From Pseudomonas costantinii (GTDB taxonomy: Bacteria; Pseudomonadota; Gammaproteobacteria; Pseudomonadales; Pseudomonadaceae): a stretch of 33,396 nucleotides of DNA. The DNA lies in contig NZ_MDDR01000050.1 of the NCBI RefSeq assembly GCF_001870435.1, positions 1-33,396 of the forward strand, written 5' to 3'. The notes beneath the pieces were generated by a model. It saw only the letters and a program-made list of their open reading frames with translations, had not been told where the DNA came from and did no database searches. A program made the position numbers and the translations under genes. Shown here piece by piece: positions 1 through 7,060 of the stretch; the stretch's first letter is position 1; each line of letters begins with the position of its first letter.

Positions 1-114
1 CCCCCCCACCCCAAAGCCAGTAGATTGACGTCAAAACGCTGCTAGCAGCCCTATGATAATTAATCAACTGTCCAATAATTATTCTCGCTACAATCGCCCG
101 CTTTGCCACCTGGT

Positions 115-140
115 ACGGGCTTTTCAGGCCCGTCGGTTTT
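115..140 (+). promoter_or_regulatory. Terminator-like hairpin in the leader of the MHYT-GGDEF-EAL gene
   Basis: A 6-bp perfect stem (ACGGGC at 115–120, GCCCGT at 128–133) with a 7-nt loop is followed by four T at 137–140. It ends just before the ribosome binding site of the next gene. It could terminate an upstream transcript or act as a leader attenuator. A weak promoter candidate lies further upstream (TTGACG at 25–30, TATGAT at 52–57, but with a spacing of 21). The short T-run makes it a weak terminator. Confidence 0.35.
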
Positions 141-150
141 GAGAAGTCCC

Positions 151-2247
151 ATGCTTATCGGTAGTTATTCCCCCACCCTGGTCGTGATCTCCCTGTTCGT
201 CGCGATCCTGGCGTCTTATACCGCGCTGGACCTGGCAGGCCGCATCGCGACCACCAAAGGCCGTGCGGTTTATTTGTGGATAGCCGGTGGGGCGTTGGCG
301 ATGGGCGTGGGCGTGTGGTCCATGCACTTTATCGGCATGTTGGCGTTGCGCCTGCCGTTCGCCCTCGGCTTTGACCTGGGCATTACCGCGTTGTCGCTGC
401 TGATCGCCGTGTTGTCCAGCGGCTTTGCGTTATGGCTGGTCAGCCAGCCACGCTTGCCGGCGTGGCAACTGGCGTTTGGCGCGCTGATCATGGGCGCGGG
501 CATCAGCAGCATGCACTACACCGGCATGGCCGCGATGCGCATGACCCCGGGGATCGACTACGACCCTACTTTGTTTGGCGCCTCGTTGTTGATTGCGGTC
601 GTGGCATCCGGCGCAGCCCTGTGGATCGCCTTCAACCTGCGCCGCAACACACCTTACGTACGCCTGGCGCGTGGCGGGGCAGCGGTGGTGATGGGCATCG
701 CTATCGTCGGCATGCACTACACCGGGATGGCCGCGGCGCGTTTTGACGATGACAGTTTCTGTGGTGCGGCACTGACAGGCTTGAGCGGCAAAGGCCTGGA
801 TAACCTGGTGCTGGTGACCTCGCTGGCCGTGTTGGCCATCGCGTTGTTGACCTCATTGCTTGATGCTCGCCTGGAAGCGCGCACTGCCGTGCTGGCCGAC
901 TCACTGACCCTGGCCAACCAGGAGCTGACCCATCTGGCCCTGCATGACATGCTCACCGGCCTGCCCAATCGCACCTTGCTCGCCGATCGCATTCAACAAG
1001 CGATACAGACAGTAAAGGAGCAGGGCGGTTGTTTTGCCCTGATGTTTATCGACCTGGATGGTTTCAAACCGGTCAACGATGCCTTTGGCCATCATATGGG
1101 TGACCAGTTGTTGCGTGAGGTTGGCCTGCGTCTGCGCGAGGACCTGCGCAGCCAGGACACCTTGGCACGTATTGGCGGTGACGAATTTGTGTTGCTGGTG
1201 CAATTGACGCAGCCGGACGATGCCATGGGCCTGGCCGATCGCCAGGTCGGCCTGATCAACCGTGCGTTCACGGTCGCCGAGCATGAGCTGAAAATTTCCG
1301 CGAGCATTGGCATTGCCATGTTCCCAGGCAATGGCGGCACCCCCCAGGAACTGTTGATGAACGCCGACGCCGCGATGTACCACGCCAAGGGCATGGGCAA
1401 GAACGGCTACAGCTTCTTTGATGTGTCGATGAACACCAACGCGCGAAAACAACTGCAGCTGTTGCAGGACTTGCGCAATGCTGTCGAGCATCAGCAGTTT
1501 TGTCTGTATTACCAGCCAAAGTTCGATGCGGTCAGTGGTATCCCGGTAGGTGCCGAAGCCTTGCTGCGCTGGGAGCATCCGCAGCAGGGCTTATTGTTGC
1601 CGTCTACCTTTATCGAGTTGGCGGAAAAGACCGGGCTGATTATTCCCATCGGTGAGTGGGTGCTGGACGAGGCTTGTCGCCAGATGCGGTTGTGGTATGC
1701 CCAGGGTTATGAAGGCTGGCGCATTGCAGTGAATTTGTCGGCGTTACAGTTCTGCCACGCAGGGCTGGTCAAAAGCGTGGCTGCGGCCTTGGATCGTCAC
1801 CAGTTACCGGCCAATAGCCTGACCCTGGAAATCACCGAGACCACCGCCATGAGCGATGCCGATGCGAGTATGACGGTGTTGCAGCAACTGTCGGACATGG
1901 GCGTCGACCTGTCTATTGATGACTTTGGCACCGGTTACTCCAGCCTGATGTACCTCAAGCGCTTGCCGGCCAATGAACTGAAGATCGACCGTGGTTTTGT
2001 ACGTGACCTGGAGCATGACAGCGACGATGCCGCCATCGTTTCAGCCATCGTCGCCCTCGGCCAGGCCCTTGGGCTACGGATCGTCGCCGAAGGCGTGGAG
2101 ACGAATATGCAGCAGAATTTCCTGACAAGCTTGGGTTGTAACTCCTTACAAGGCTACTTGTTGGGGCATCCATTGCCGGCTGACGTCTTCATGGCCGATA
2201 TTCAGCGCGCCGAAGAAGCGGTAGCGCCTGACAAAAACCGCATGTGA
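151..2247 (+). CDS. MHYT-GGDEF-EAL c-di-GMP turnover protein, MucR-like
   Basis: Membrane-anchored protein predicted to make and/or break cyclic di-GMP. I chose the ATG at 151 (698 aa) because GAGAAG stands 4 nt upstream; the longer frame starts with TTG at 103 and has no ribosome site. The N-terminal ~250 residues form an MHYT sensor membrane domain with three repeats of the motif (Met58, Met121, Met188; the last two read MHYTGMAA), proposed in this family to bind copper and sense gases. Then comes a GGDEF domain with an intact GGDEF at 342–346 and an RSQD inhibitory site at 333–336. The EAL domain has EAL at 469–471, DDFGTGYSSL at 590–599 and EGVE around Glu647. Both catalytic sites look intact, so dual function is possible. 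Architecture and length resemble Pseudomonas MucR, which promotes alginate production; NbdA is the alternative. Orthology was not tested. Confidence 0.93.
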   Translation: MLIGSYSPTLVVISLFVAILASYTALDLAGRIATTKGRAVYLWIAGGALAMGVGVWSMHFIGMLALRLPFALGFDLGITALSLLIAVLSSGFALWLVSQPRLPAWQLAFGALIMGAGISSMHYTGMAAMRMTPGIDYDPTLFGASLLIAVVASGAALWIAFNLRRNTPYVRLARGGAAVVMGIAIVGMHYTGMAAARFDDDSFCGAALTGLSGKGLDNLVLVTSLAVLAIALLTSLLDARLEARTAVLADSLTLANQELTHLALHDMLTGLPNRTLLADRIQQAIQTVKEQGGCFALMFIDLDGFKPVNDAFGHHMGDQLLREVGLRLREDLRSQDTLARIGGDEFVLLVQLTQPDDAMGLADRQVGLINRAFTVAEHELKISASIGIAMFPGNGGTPQELLMNADAAMYHAKGMGKNGYSFFDVSMNTNARKQLQLLQDLRNAVEHQQFCLYYQPKFDAVSGIPVGAEALLRWEHPQQGLLLPSTFIELAEKTGLIIPIGEWVLDEACRQMRLWYAQGYEGWRIAVNLSALQFCHAGLVKSVAAALDRHQLPANSLTLEITETTAMSDADASMTVLQQLSDMGVDLSIDDFGTGYSSLMYLKRLPANELKIDRGFVRDLEHDSDDAAIVSAIVALGQALGLRIVAEGVETNMQQNFLTSLGCNSLQGYLLGHPLPADVFMADIQRAEEAVAPDKNRM

Positions 2248-2301
2248 CGGCTATTCTTGGATCCAGCGCTAAATATCAGGTTGAATCAGGAGACTGCACG
2301 T

Positions 2302-3048
2302 ATGGACAAAGTTCTCATCATCACCGGGGGCAGTCGTGGAATTGGCGCCGAGACGGCATTACTGGCTGCTCGTCAGGGCTATCGCATTTGCATCAATTTC
2401 CAATCCGATGAAGTGGCTGCCCATCGTGTTCTGGAGCAGGTTCGCGCCTTGGGCGCGCAAGCCATTGCGGTGCGTGCCGATGTCAGCATCGAAGATGAGG
2501 TGATCGCGCTGTTCAGTCGCGTCGACGCTGAGTTGGGCCGTGTCACGGCACTGGTCAACAATGCGGGGACTGTTGGGCATAAGTCGCGGGTTGATGAAAT
2601 GTCTGAGTTCCGCATCCTGAAAATCATGAAGACCAATGTGCTGGGCCCGATCCTGTGTGCCAAGCATGCGCTACTGCGTATGTCACCCCGGCATGGTGGG
2701 CAGGGCGGCAGTATCGTCAACGTGTCGTCGGTGGCGGCGCGCCTGGGTTCGCCAGGTGAATACGTCGACTATGCGGCCTCCAAGGGCGCGTTGGATACTT
2801 TTACGATTGGCTTGTCGAAAGAGGTGGCGGGTGAGGGCATTCGCGTCAACGCGGTGCGCCCGGGCTATATCTTTACCGACTTCCACGCCCTGAGTGGCGA
2901 CCCGGATCGGGTCAGCAAACTTGAGTCCGGCATCCCCATGGCCCGTGGCGGGCGTCCGGATGAGGTGGCGGAAGCGATTATCTGGTTGCTGTCGGACAAG
3001 GCTTCCTACACCACCGGCACATTCCTGGACTTGGGCGGCGGCCGTTAA
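2302..3048 (+). CDS. Short-chain dehydrogenase/reductase, YgfF-like
   Basis: Classical SDR of 248 aa, an NAD(P)-dependent oxidoreductase of unknown substrate. The ATG at 2302 is preceded by CAGGAGA, which favours it over the in-frame upstream extension. Visible features are the cofactor loop TGGSRGIG at residues 8–15, NNAG at 86–89, the catalytic Ser around 142–143 (VNVSS), and YAASK with Tyr157 and Lys161. The stretch after the active site (LGSPGEYVDYAASKGA) and the C-terminal WLLSDKASY…TG…DLGGG closely recall Escherichia coli YgfF as I remember it. It lies 54 bp downstream of the c-di-GMP gene on the same strand, with no obvious terminator between, so co-transcription is possible. Confidence 0.92.
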   Translation: MDKVLIITGGSRGIGAETALLAARQGYRICINFQSDEVAAHRVLEQVRALGAQAIAVRADVSIEDEVIALFSRVDAELGRVTALVNNAGTVGHKSRVDEMSEFRILKIMKTNVLGPILCAKHALLRMSPRHGGQGGSIVNVSSVAARLGSPGEYVDYAASKGALDTFTIGLSKEVAGEGIRVNAVRPGYIFTDFHALSGDPDRVSKLESGIPMARGGRPDEVAEAIIWLLSDKASYTTGTFLDLGGGR

Positions 3049-3060
3049 CGTACCAGAGCA

Positions 3061-3525
3061 TCAAGTCGGCAGACGGCGCAGCACCTCATATCCTTTGCGG
3101 GAAAAGGCCTTGAGCAGGCTGGCTTCCGAGTTGTCCACGGTGCCATAGCCGTCGTCGGAAAAACCGTCGATATAGCCATTGCGGCTATGGCTGCCGTTGA
3201 GGGTGCGATCGTCCACGTTGTCGAGAAAGCGCAGTACTTTATCCAGATGGTAGGCCGCATCGGCACGGGCCTTGGGGTCTGGATTGGCATCAGTCCAGTC
3301 ACCGACCTGCATCTTGAGTTCATCACCGACTTCGTAATGATCGCGGCCTTCCAGGAAGCGCCTCATTACGGAGCTCTGTTCGATGATTCTTTCTGCTGAG
3401 CGATGATCCATCGCTGGGCGACCCGTAGGGCCAGTCATCTCGCGCACTTGTTCCTGTTCGGCTGCGCGCATGTAGTGGGGTGGGATGGGCAGCTTTATGA
3501 GGTTGGAGGTGACAGACATACACAT
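3061..3525 (-). CDS. Conserved hypothetical protein
   Basis: I do not recognise this protein. The likely start is the ATG at 3525 (about 154 aa) or the one at 3519 (152 aa); the frame extends upstream to 3588 but that part has no convincing ribosome site. It is soluble-looking, with no signal peptide or membrane segment, and rich in charged residues. The C-terminal half (ADAAYHLDKVLRFLDNVDDR, then a Gly/Asp/Ser-rich segment and EASLLKAFSRKGYEVLRRLP) looks like a small helical domain. Its stop is 12 bp from the stop of the SDR gene, in convergent orientation. Codon use is normal for the region, so it is probably a real gene. Confidence 0.6.
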   Translation of the reverse strand: MCMSVTSNLIKLPIPPHYMRAAEQEQVREMTGPTGRPAMDHRSAERIIEQSSVMRRFLEGRDHYEVGDELKMQVGDWTDANPDPKARADAAYHLDKVLRFLDNVDDRTLNGSHSRNGYIDGFSDDGYGTVDNSEASLLKAFSRKGYEVLRRLPT

Positions 3526-3619
3526 GGGAAAACCTGCAAGTTGAACTAAGGGAAGCACCCCTTTCGATGTGAGAGGAGTGGGTCCCACTGTGTGGTTCTT
3601 TCTTCAGGTTGGTTCCGGC

Positions 3620-5029
3620 TTAGAACGACCGGACAATTCGCCCCAATGTCTCCATCGCCTTCTCCGACGCCTCGGTCCACGGGCTGCCATAGTTCAAGCG
3701 AATACAGTTTCTGAAGCGCCGGGTTGCCGAGAAAATCGGCCCAGGCGCGATGCTGATGCCTTGGGCCAAGGCCATCTGGAACAACTTCAGCGAGTCGGTT
3801 TGCTCCGGCAGTTCCAGCCACAAAAAATACCCTCCAGCCGGCTGGCTGACCCGCGTCTGTGCCGGAAAGTAACGGGCGATGGCAGCCAGCATGGCGCTTT
3901 GCTGTTCTTCCAGCGCATAACGCAATTTGCGCAAGTGCCGGTCATAGCCGCCGTGTTGCAGGTAGTCGGCAATCGCCGCCTGGGCGGGCATTGAGGGGCA
4001 CAACGAGGTCATCAGCTTCAAGCGCTCGACCTTCTGCGCAAACCGCCCGGCCGCCACCCAGCCAACGCGATAACCCGGGGCCAGGCTCTTGGCAAAGGAC
4101 CCGCAATGCATTACCAGCCCTTCGGTGTCGAAGGCTTTCGCCGGTTTTGGCGCCTGCTGCCCGTAGTACAACTCGGCGTACACATCGTCTTCGATCAGCG
4201 GCACCTGATGGCTACGCAGCAGCTCCACCAATGCCTGTTTTTTGGCTTCCGGCAGCGTGGCACCCATGGGGTTCTGGAAGCTGGTCATGGTCCAGCAGGC
4301 CTTGATCGGGTAGCGCTCCAGGCTTTGTGCCAAGGCGTTCAGGTCAATGCCATCGCGTGGGTGTACTGGGATTTCCACCGCCTTGAGCTTCAAACGTTCC
4401 AGCACTTGCAGGCAGGCGTAAAATGCCGGGGCTTCAATGGCCACCAGATCGCCCGGTTCGGTCACAGCTTGCAGGCACAGGTTCAGGGCTTCCAGGGCAC
4501 CGTTGGTGATCAGCAGCTCTTCCATGGGCAGCATCAGGCCGCCGACCATATAGCGCAAAGCGATTTGTCGGCGCAGTTGCGGGTTCCCCGGTGACATGTC
4601 GGTGACCACCAGGCGTGGGTCCATTTCACGGCTGGCGCTGGCCAGGGAGCGGGCCAGGCGTGGCAACGGAAACAGCATCGGGCTGGGGAAGGCCGAGCCG
4701 AAGGGCACGGTGTTTGGGTCCTTGATGGAGTCGAGTACTGAAAACACCAGCTCACTTACATCGACTTCGGTGGACTCGTGTACATGTTCACTCACCACCG
4801 GCTCGGAAAACGGGCTCGGCGCATGGGTGTTGACGAAGTAGCCGGAGCGCGGTCGCGCGCGAATCAGGCCACGGCGTTCCAGCAGGTAGTACGCCTGAAA
4901 CACGGTGGACGGGCTGACGCCGTAGGTCTGGCTGGCATAGCGTACCGAGGGCACCCGCTGACCAGGCCCGAGGACGCCGGAGCGGATCAGTTCGGCGATG
5001 TCATCGGCGAATTTTTCGTAACGTTTCAT
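3620..5029 (-). CDS. MocR-type regulator (GntR winged helix fused to PLP aminotransferase fold)
   Basis: Transcription factor of the MocR/PdxR group, about 469 aa from the ATG at 5029; an in-frame TTG at 5041 is the alternative. The N-terminal ~75 residues form a GntR winged helix (ELIRSGVLGPGQRVPSVRYA, then SPSTVFQAYYLLERRGLI). The rest is a fold-type I aminotransferase domain with the motif SFAKSLAPGYRVGW; Lys314 is the expected pyridoxal-phosphate lysine. NPMG and DDVY, which contact PLP in this fold, are also present. Such proteins usually sense PLP or an amino compound and control a neighbouring gene. The nearest gene is ccoG, on the same strand and 45 bp upstream, so the real target cannot be told from context. 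It resembles YdcR-type proteins. A repressor or activator role is unknown. Confidence 0.88.
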   Translation of the reverse strand: MKRYEKFADDIAELIRSGVLGPGQRVPSVRYASQTYGVSPSTVFQAYYLLERRGLIRARPRSGYFVNTHAPSPFSEPVVSEHVHESTEVDVSELVFSVLDSIKDPNTVPFGSAFPSPMLFPLPRLARSLASASREMDPRLVVTDMSPGNPQLRRQIALRYMVGGLMLPMEELLITNGALEALNLCLQAVTEPGDLVAIEAPAFYACLQVLERLKLKAVEIPVHPRDGIDLNALAQSLERYPIKACWTMTSFQNPMGATLPEAKKQALVELLRSHQVPLIEDDVYAELYYGQQAPKPAKAFDTEGLVMHCGSFAKSLAPGYRVGWVAAGRFAQKVERLKLMTSLCPSMPAQAAIADYLQHGGYDRHLRKLRYALEEQQSAMLAAIARYFPAQTRVSQPAGGYFLWLELPEQTDSLKLFQMALAQGISIAPGPIFSATRRFRNCIRLNYGSPWTEASEKAMETLGRIVRSF

Positions 5030-5074
5030 TTGGGCCCACAAAAAAAGAAAGTACAGCCAGTCAATCTGAGTAGC

Positions 5075-6484
5075 TTATCTATTCATCGGCGCCACAAAGC
5101 GGCTATCGGCAGCGCTGTAGATCCAGGGTTCATCTATATCCGACACTTTAAAGCGCAATGTCTGTGAACTGCTCACGGGCTTGTCCGCCAGCAAAGCCAC
5201 CGACACGGGCACATCGCTGATTTCCCCTGGCGCCAGGCTGATCTCGGTCTTGCCTTGCAACTGGAAGCCGTCGGCGTCCACCAGTTCCAGGCGGTAGTCC
5301 TGTCGCTGCTGGGTTTTGTTGATGACTTTCAAGCTGTAGATGTTTTCGATCAAGCCTTGGCTGTTTTCACGGAACATGCCGCGGTCCTTGGTCACGTCCA
5401 ACGACACCATCGGTCGCTCGATCAAGGCCACCACCAACGCCGTGATCATCACCAGCAGCACAGCACTGTAGCCGATCAGCCGTGGCCTGAGCAGGTGGGT
5501 TTTGCCGCCTTGCAGTTGATGCTCTGAGGTATAACTCACCAGGCCACGGGCGTAACCCATCTTGTCCATGATCGAATCGCAGGCGTCGATACAGGCTGCG
5601 CAGCCGATACATTCCATTTGCAGGCCGTCACGGATATCGATCCCGGTGGGGCACACTTGCACGCATAGCTGACAGTCGATGCAATCACCCAGACCGACGT
5701 CGACAGGTTTGACCTCACGTTTGCGCGGCCCCCGCTGTTCGCCACGCGCCACGTCGTAGGAAATGGTCAGCGTGTCCTTGTCGAACATCACGCTTTGGAA
5801 CCGCGCATACGGGCACATGTGCATGCACACCGCTTCCCGTAGCCAGCCGGCGTTGATGTAGGTGGCGCCGGTAAAAAACAACACCCAGAACAGGCTCACT
5901 CCGCCCATTTGCCAGGTCAGCAGTTCTGTCGCCAGTGGGCGAATAGGCGTGAAGTAGCCGACAAAGGTCAGCCCGGTCAGCACGCTGATGCCCAGCCACA
6001 AGGTATGTTTGGCTGAGCGTCGCGCCAGTTTGTTCAGGCTCCACGGCGCCGCTTGCAGTTTGATGCGTTGGTTGCGTTCGCCTTCGGTGATTTTTTCGCA
6101 CCACATGAATAACCAGGTGAACGAGCTTTGCGGGCAGGTGTAGCCACACCACACGCGGCCGGCAAATACGGTAATCGCAAACAGGCCGAAGGCGCAGATG
6201 ATGAGTAACGCCGAGAGCAAAATGAAGTCTTGGGGCCAGAAGGTCGCGCCAAAAATGTGGAATTTGCTTTCAGCTAAATCCCACAGCACAGCTTGTCGCC
6301 CGCCCCAGTTCAGCCACACAGTGCCGAAAAAGGCCAGGAACAGAAATCCCGCACCGCTCAGGCGCAAGGTACGGAACAGACCGGTGAAGCTGCGGGTGTG
6401 GATCAGGTTGTCGCTGGATTTGGCCTTCACCTTCTTTGGGTGTATGGGCTCAAAGGTTTCCACGGTTGGGATTCTTTCGCTCAT
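5075..6484 (-). CDS. ccoG: Cytochrome c oxidase accessory protein CcoG (FixG/RdxA)
   Basis: Membrane ferredoxin-like protein needed for assembly of cbb3-type oxidase, where CcoG is thought to reduce Cu(II) for delivery to the CuB centre. I place the start at ATG 6484 (MSERIPTVE, 469 aa); an in-frame ATG at 6508 is less likely. It has about five membrane helices with the membrane cysteine motif WCGYTCPQ. A cytoplasmic di-cluster ferredoxin domain follows (Cys268, 271, 274, 278 and Cys292, 295, 298, 302), then a last helix and a periplasmic Ig-like C-terminal domain, which matches the full-length family. It is not next to ccoNOQP, ccoH, ccoI or ccoS here, so it is either a second copy or a relocated gene. 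An Anr-like box lies about 170 bp upstream of the start. Confidence 0.95.
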   Translation of the reverse strand: MSERIPTVETFEPIHPKKVKAKSSDNLIHTRSFTGLFRTLRLSGAGFLFLAFFGTVWLNWGGRQAVLWDLAESKFHIFGATFWPQDFILLSALLIICAFGLFAITVFAGRVWCGYTCPQSSFTWLFMWCEKITEGERNQRIKLQAAPWSLNKLARRSAKHTLWLGISVLTGLTFVGYFTPIRPLATELLTWQMGGVSLFWVLFFTGATYINAGWLREAVCMHMCPYARFQSVMFDKDTLTISYDVARGEQRGPRKREVKPVDVGLGDCIDCQLCVQVCPTGIDIRDGLQMECIGCAACIDACDSIMDKMGYARGLVSYTSEHQLQGGKTHLLRPRLIGYSAVLLVMITALVVALIERPMVSLDVTKDRGMFRENSQGLIENIYSLKVINKTQQRQDYRLELVDADGFQLQGKTEISLAPGEISDVPVSVALLADKPVSSSQTLRFKVSDIDEPWIYSAADSRFVAPMNR

Positions 6485-6654
6485 GGTCGTTCGCTCATCA
6501 GCCTCCATCAGGCCAAAGAACTATGAGCGCCACGCTGTTTGCATAACAGACTCAGCTGGAGCGATAAAAAGCGGATCAGATGGGAGGTTAGCGTGGGCCT
6601 GCGGCAATGTGCTGCACCCCGTGGCGCACGGAATGCAGCGGTATTGGGCCAGTG

Positions 6655-6668
6655 CTGATACAGATCAA
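6655..6668 (-). promoter_or_regulatory. Anr/FNR-like box upstream of ccoG
   Basis: Read on the minus strand the site is TTGAT-CTGT-ATCAG, one base away from the Anr/FNR consensus TTGAT-N4-ATCAA. It is oriented towards ccoG and ends about 170 bp from its start codon, so a long leader would be needed. CcoG works in assembly of the high-affinity cbb3 oxidase, and Pseudomonas cbb3 genes are commonly under Anr control, which makes the site plausible. It is a single-site match by eye. Confidence 0.5.
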
Positions 6669-6942
6669 TCAAATCACCGAATCACTGTCGGTCGCTTTCA
6701 AATGTTTACGCCTGTCTTCAGCGTCTGCGGCAGTCAAGGTGTCGGTGTCGGTGATGTAGAACCGCTCACCCAGATAACCGTTCGCCTGCTGATCGCCGCG
6801 ACCCTGGCGTCAAAGAATTACCAGCGGGTTCAGCCGGTATCGGGATATTCATCGGTGTGGCCTCCTTTGTGCTTTGCTCTATCGGGTGGGCATCCGTCGG
6901 GGGGGGGCGTTGGTTCCCCGCTCAATGGCGGTATATCCACCT

Positions 6943-6970
6943 GAACTTTTAGCGAAGGCGCAGGCTCGGA
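6943..6970 (+). promoter_or_regulatory. AlgU/RpoE-type promoter candidate for the glgE operon
   Basis: GAACTT at 6943–6948 and TCGGA at 6966–6970 are separated by 17 bp. The AlgU (sigma-22, RpoE-like) consensus in Pseudomonas is GAACTT-N16/17-TCTGA, so the −35 is perfect and the −10 differs at one base. Transcription would start near 6976–6978, giving a leader of about 85 nt before glgE. AlgU governs envelope, osmotic and desiccation stress, which fits an operon for trehalose and alpha-glucan metabolism. Confidence 0.5.
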
Positions 6971-7060
6971 CCTAATATGACTCGGCTCAGGGAGCGCGCT
7001 GCCGTATCAGAATTCGGATCAAGCAAAGAGCGTCCGCAGGGCGTAGGGGGAAGATGCTCG

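Larger units (their letters stand above)
6485..7060. other. 576-bp intergenic region between divergent ccoG and glgE
   Basis: No convincing gene was found here. The stretch contains an Anr/FNR-like box at 6655–6668 nearer ccoG, a run of nine G near 6900, an AlgU-like promoter at 6943–6970 and the glgE ribosome site (AGGGGGA at 7046–7052). In-frame extension of glgE upstream to 6977 is open but has no ribosome site and no homology I recognise. The segment between the Anr-like box and the G-run shows nothing I can assign. Confidence 0.6.

Noticed and set aside
103..150. Upstream TTG extension of the MHYT-GGDEF-EAL gene
   Set aside because: No ribosome site, overlaps the leader hairpin, and homologues begin directly with the first membrane helix.
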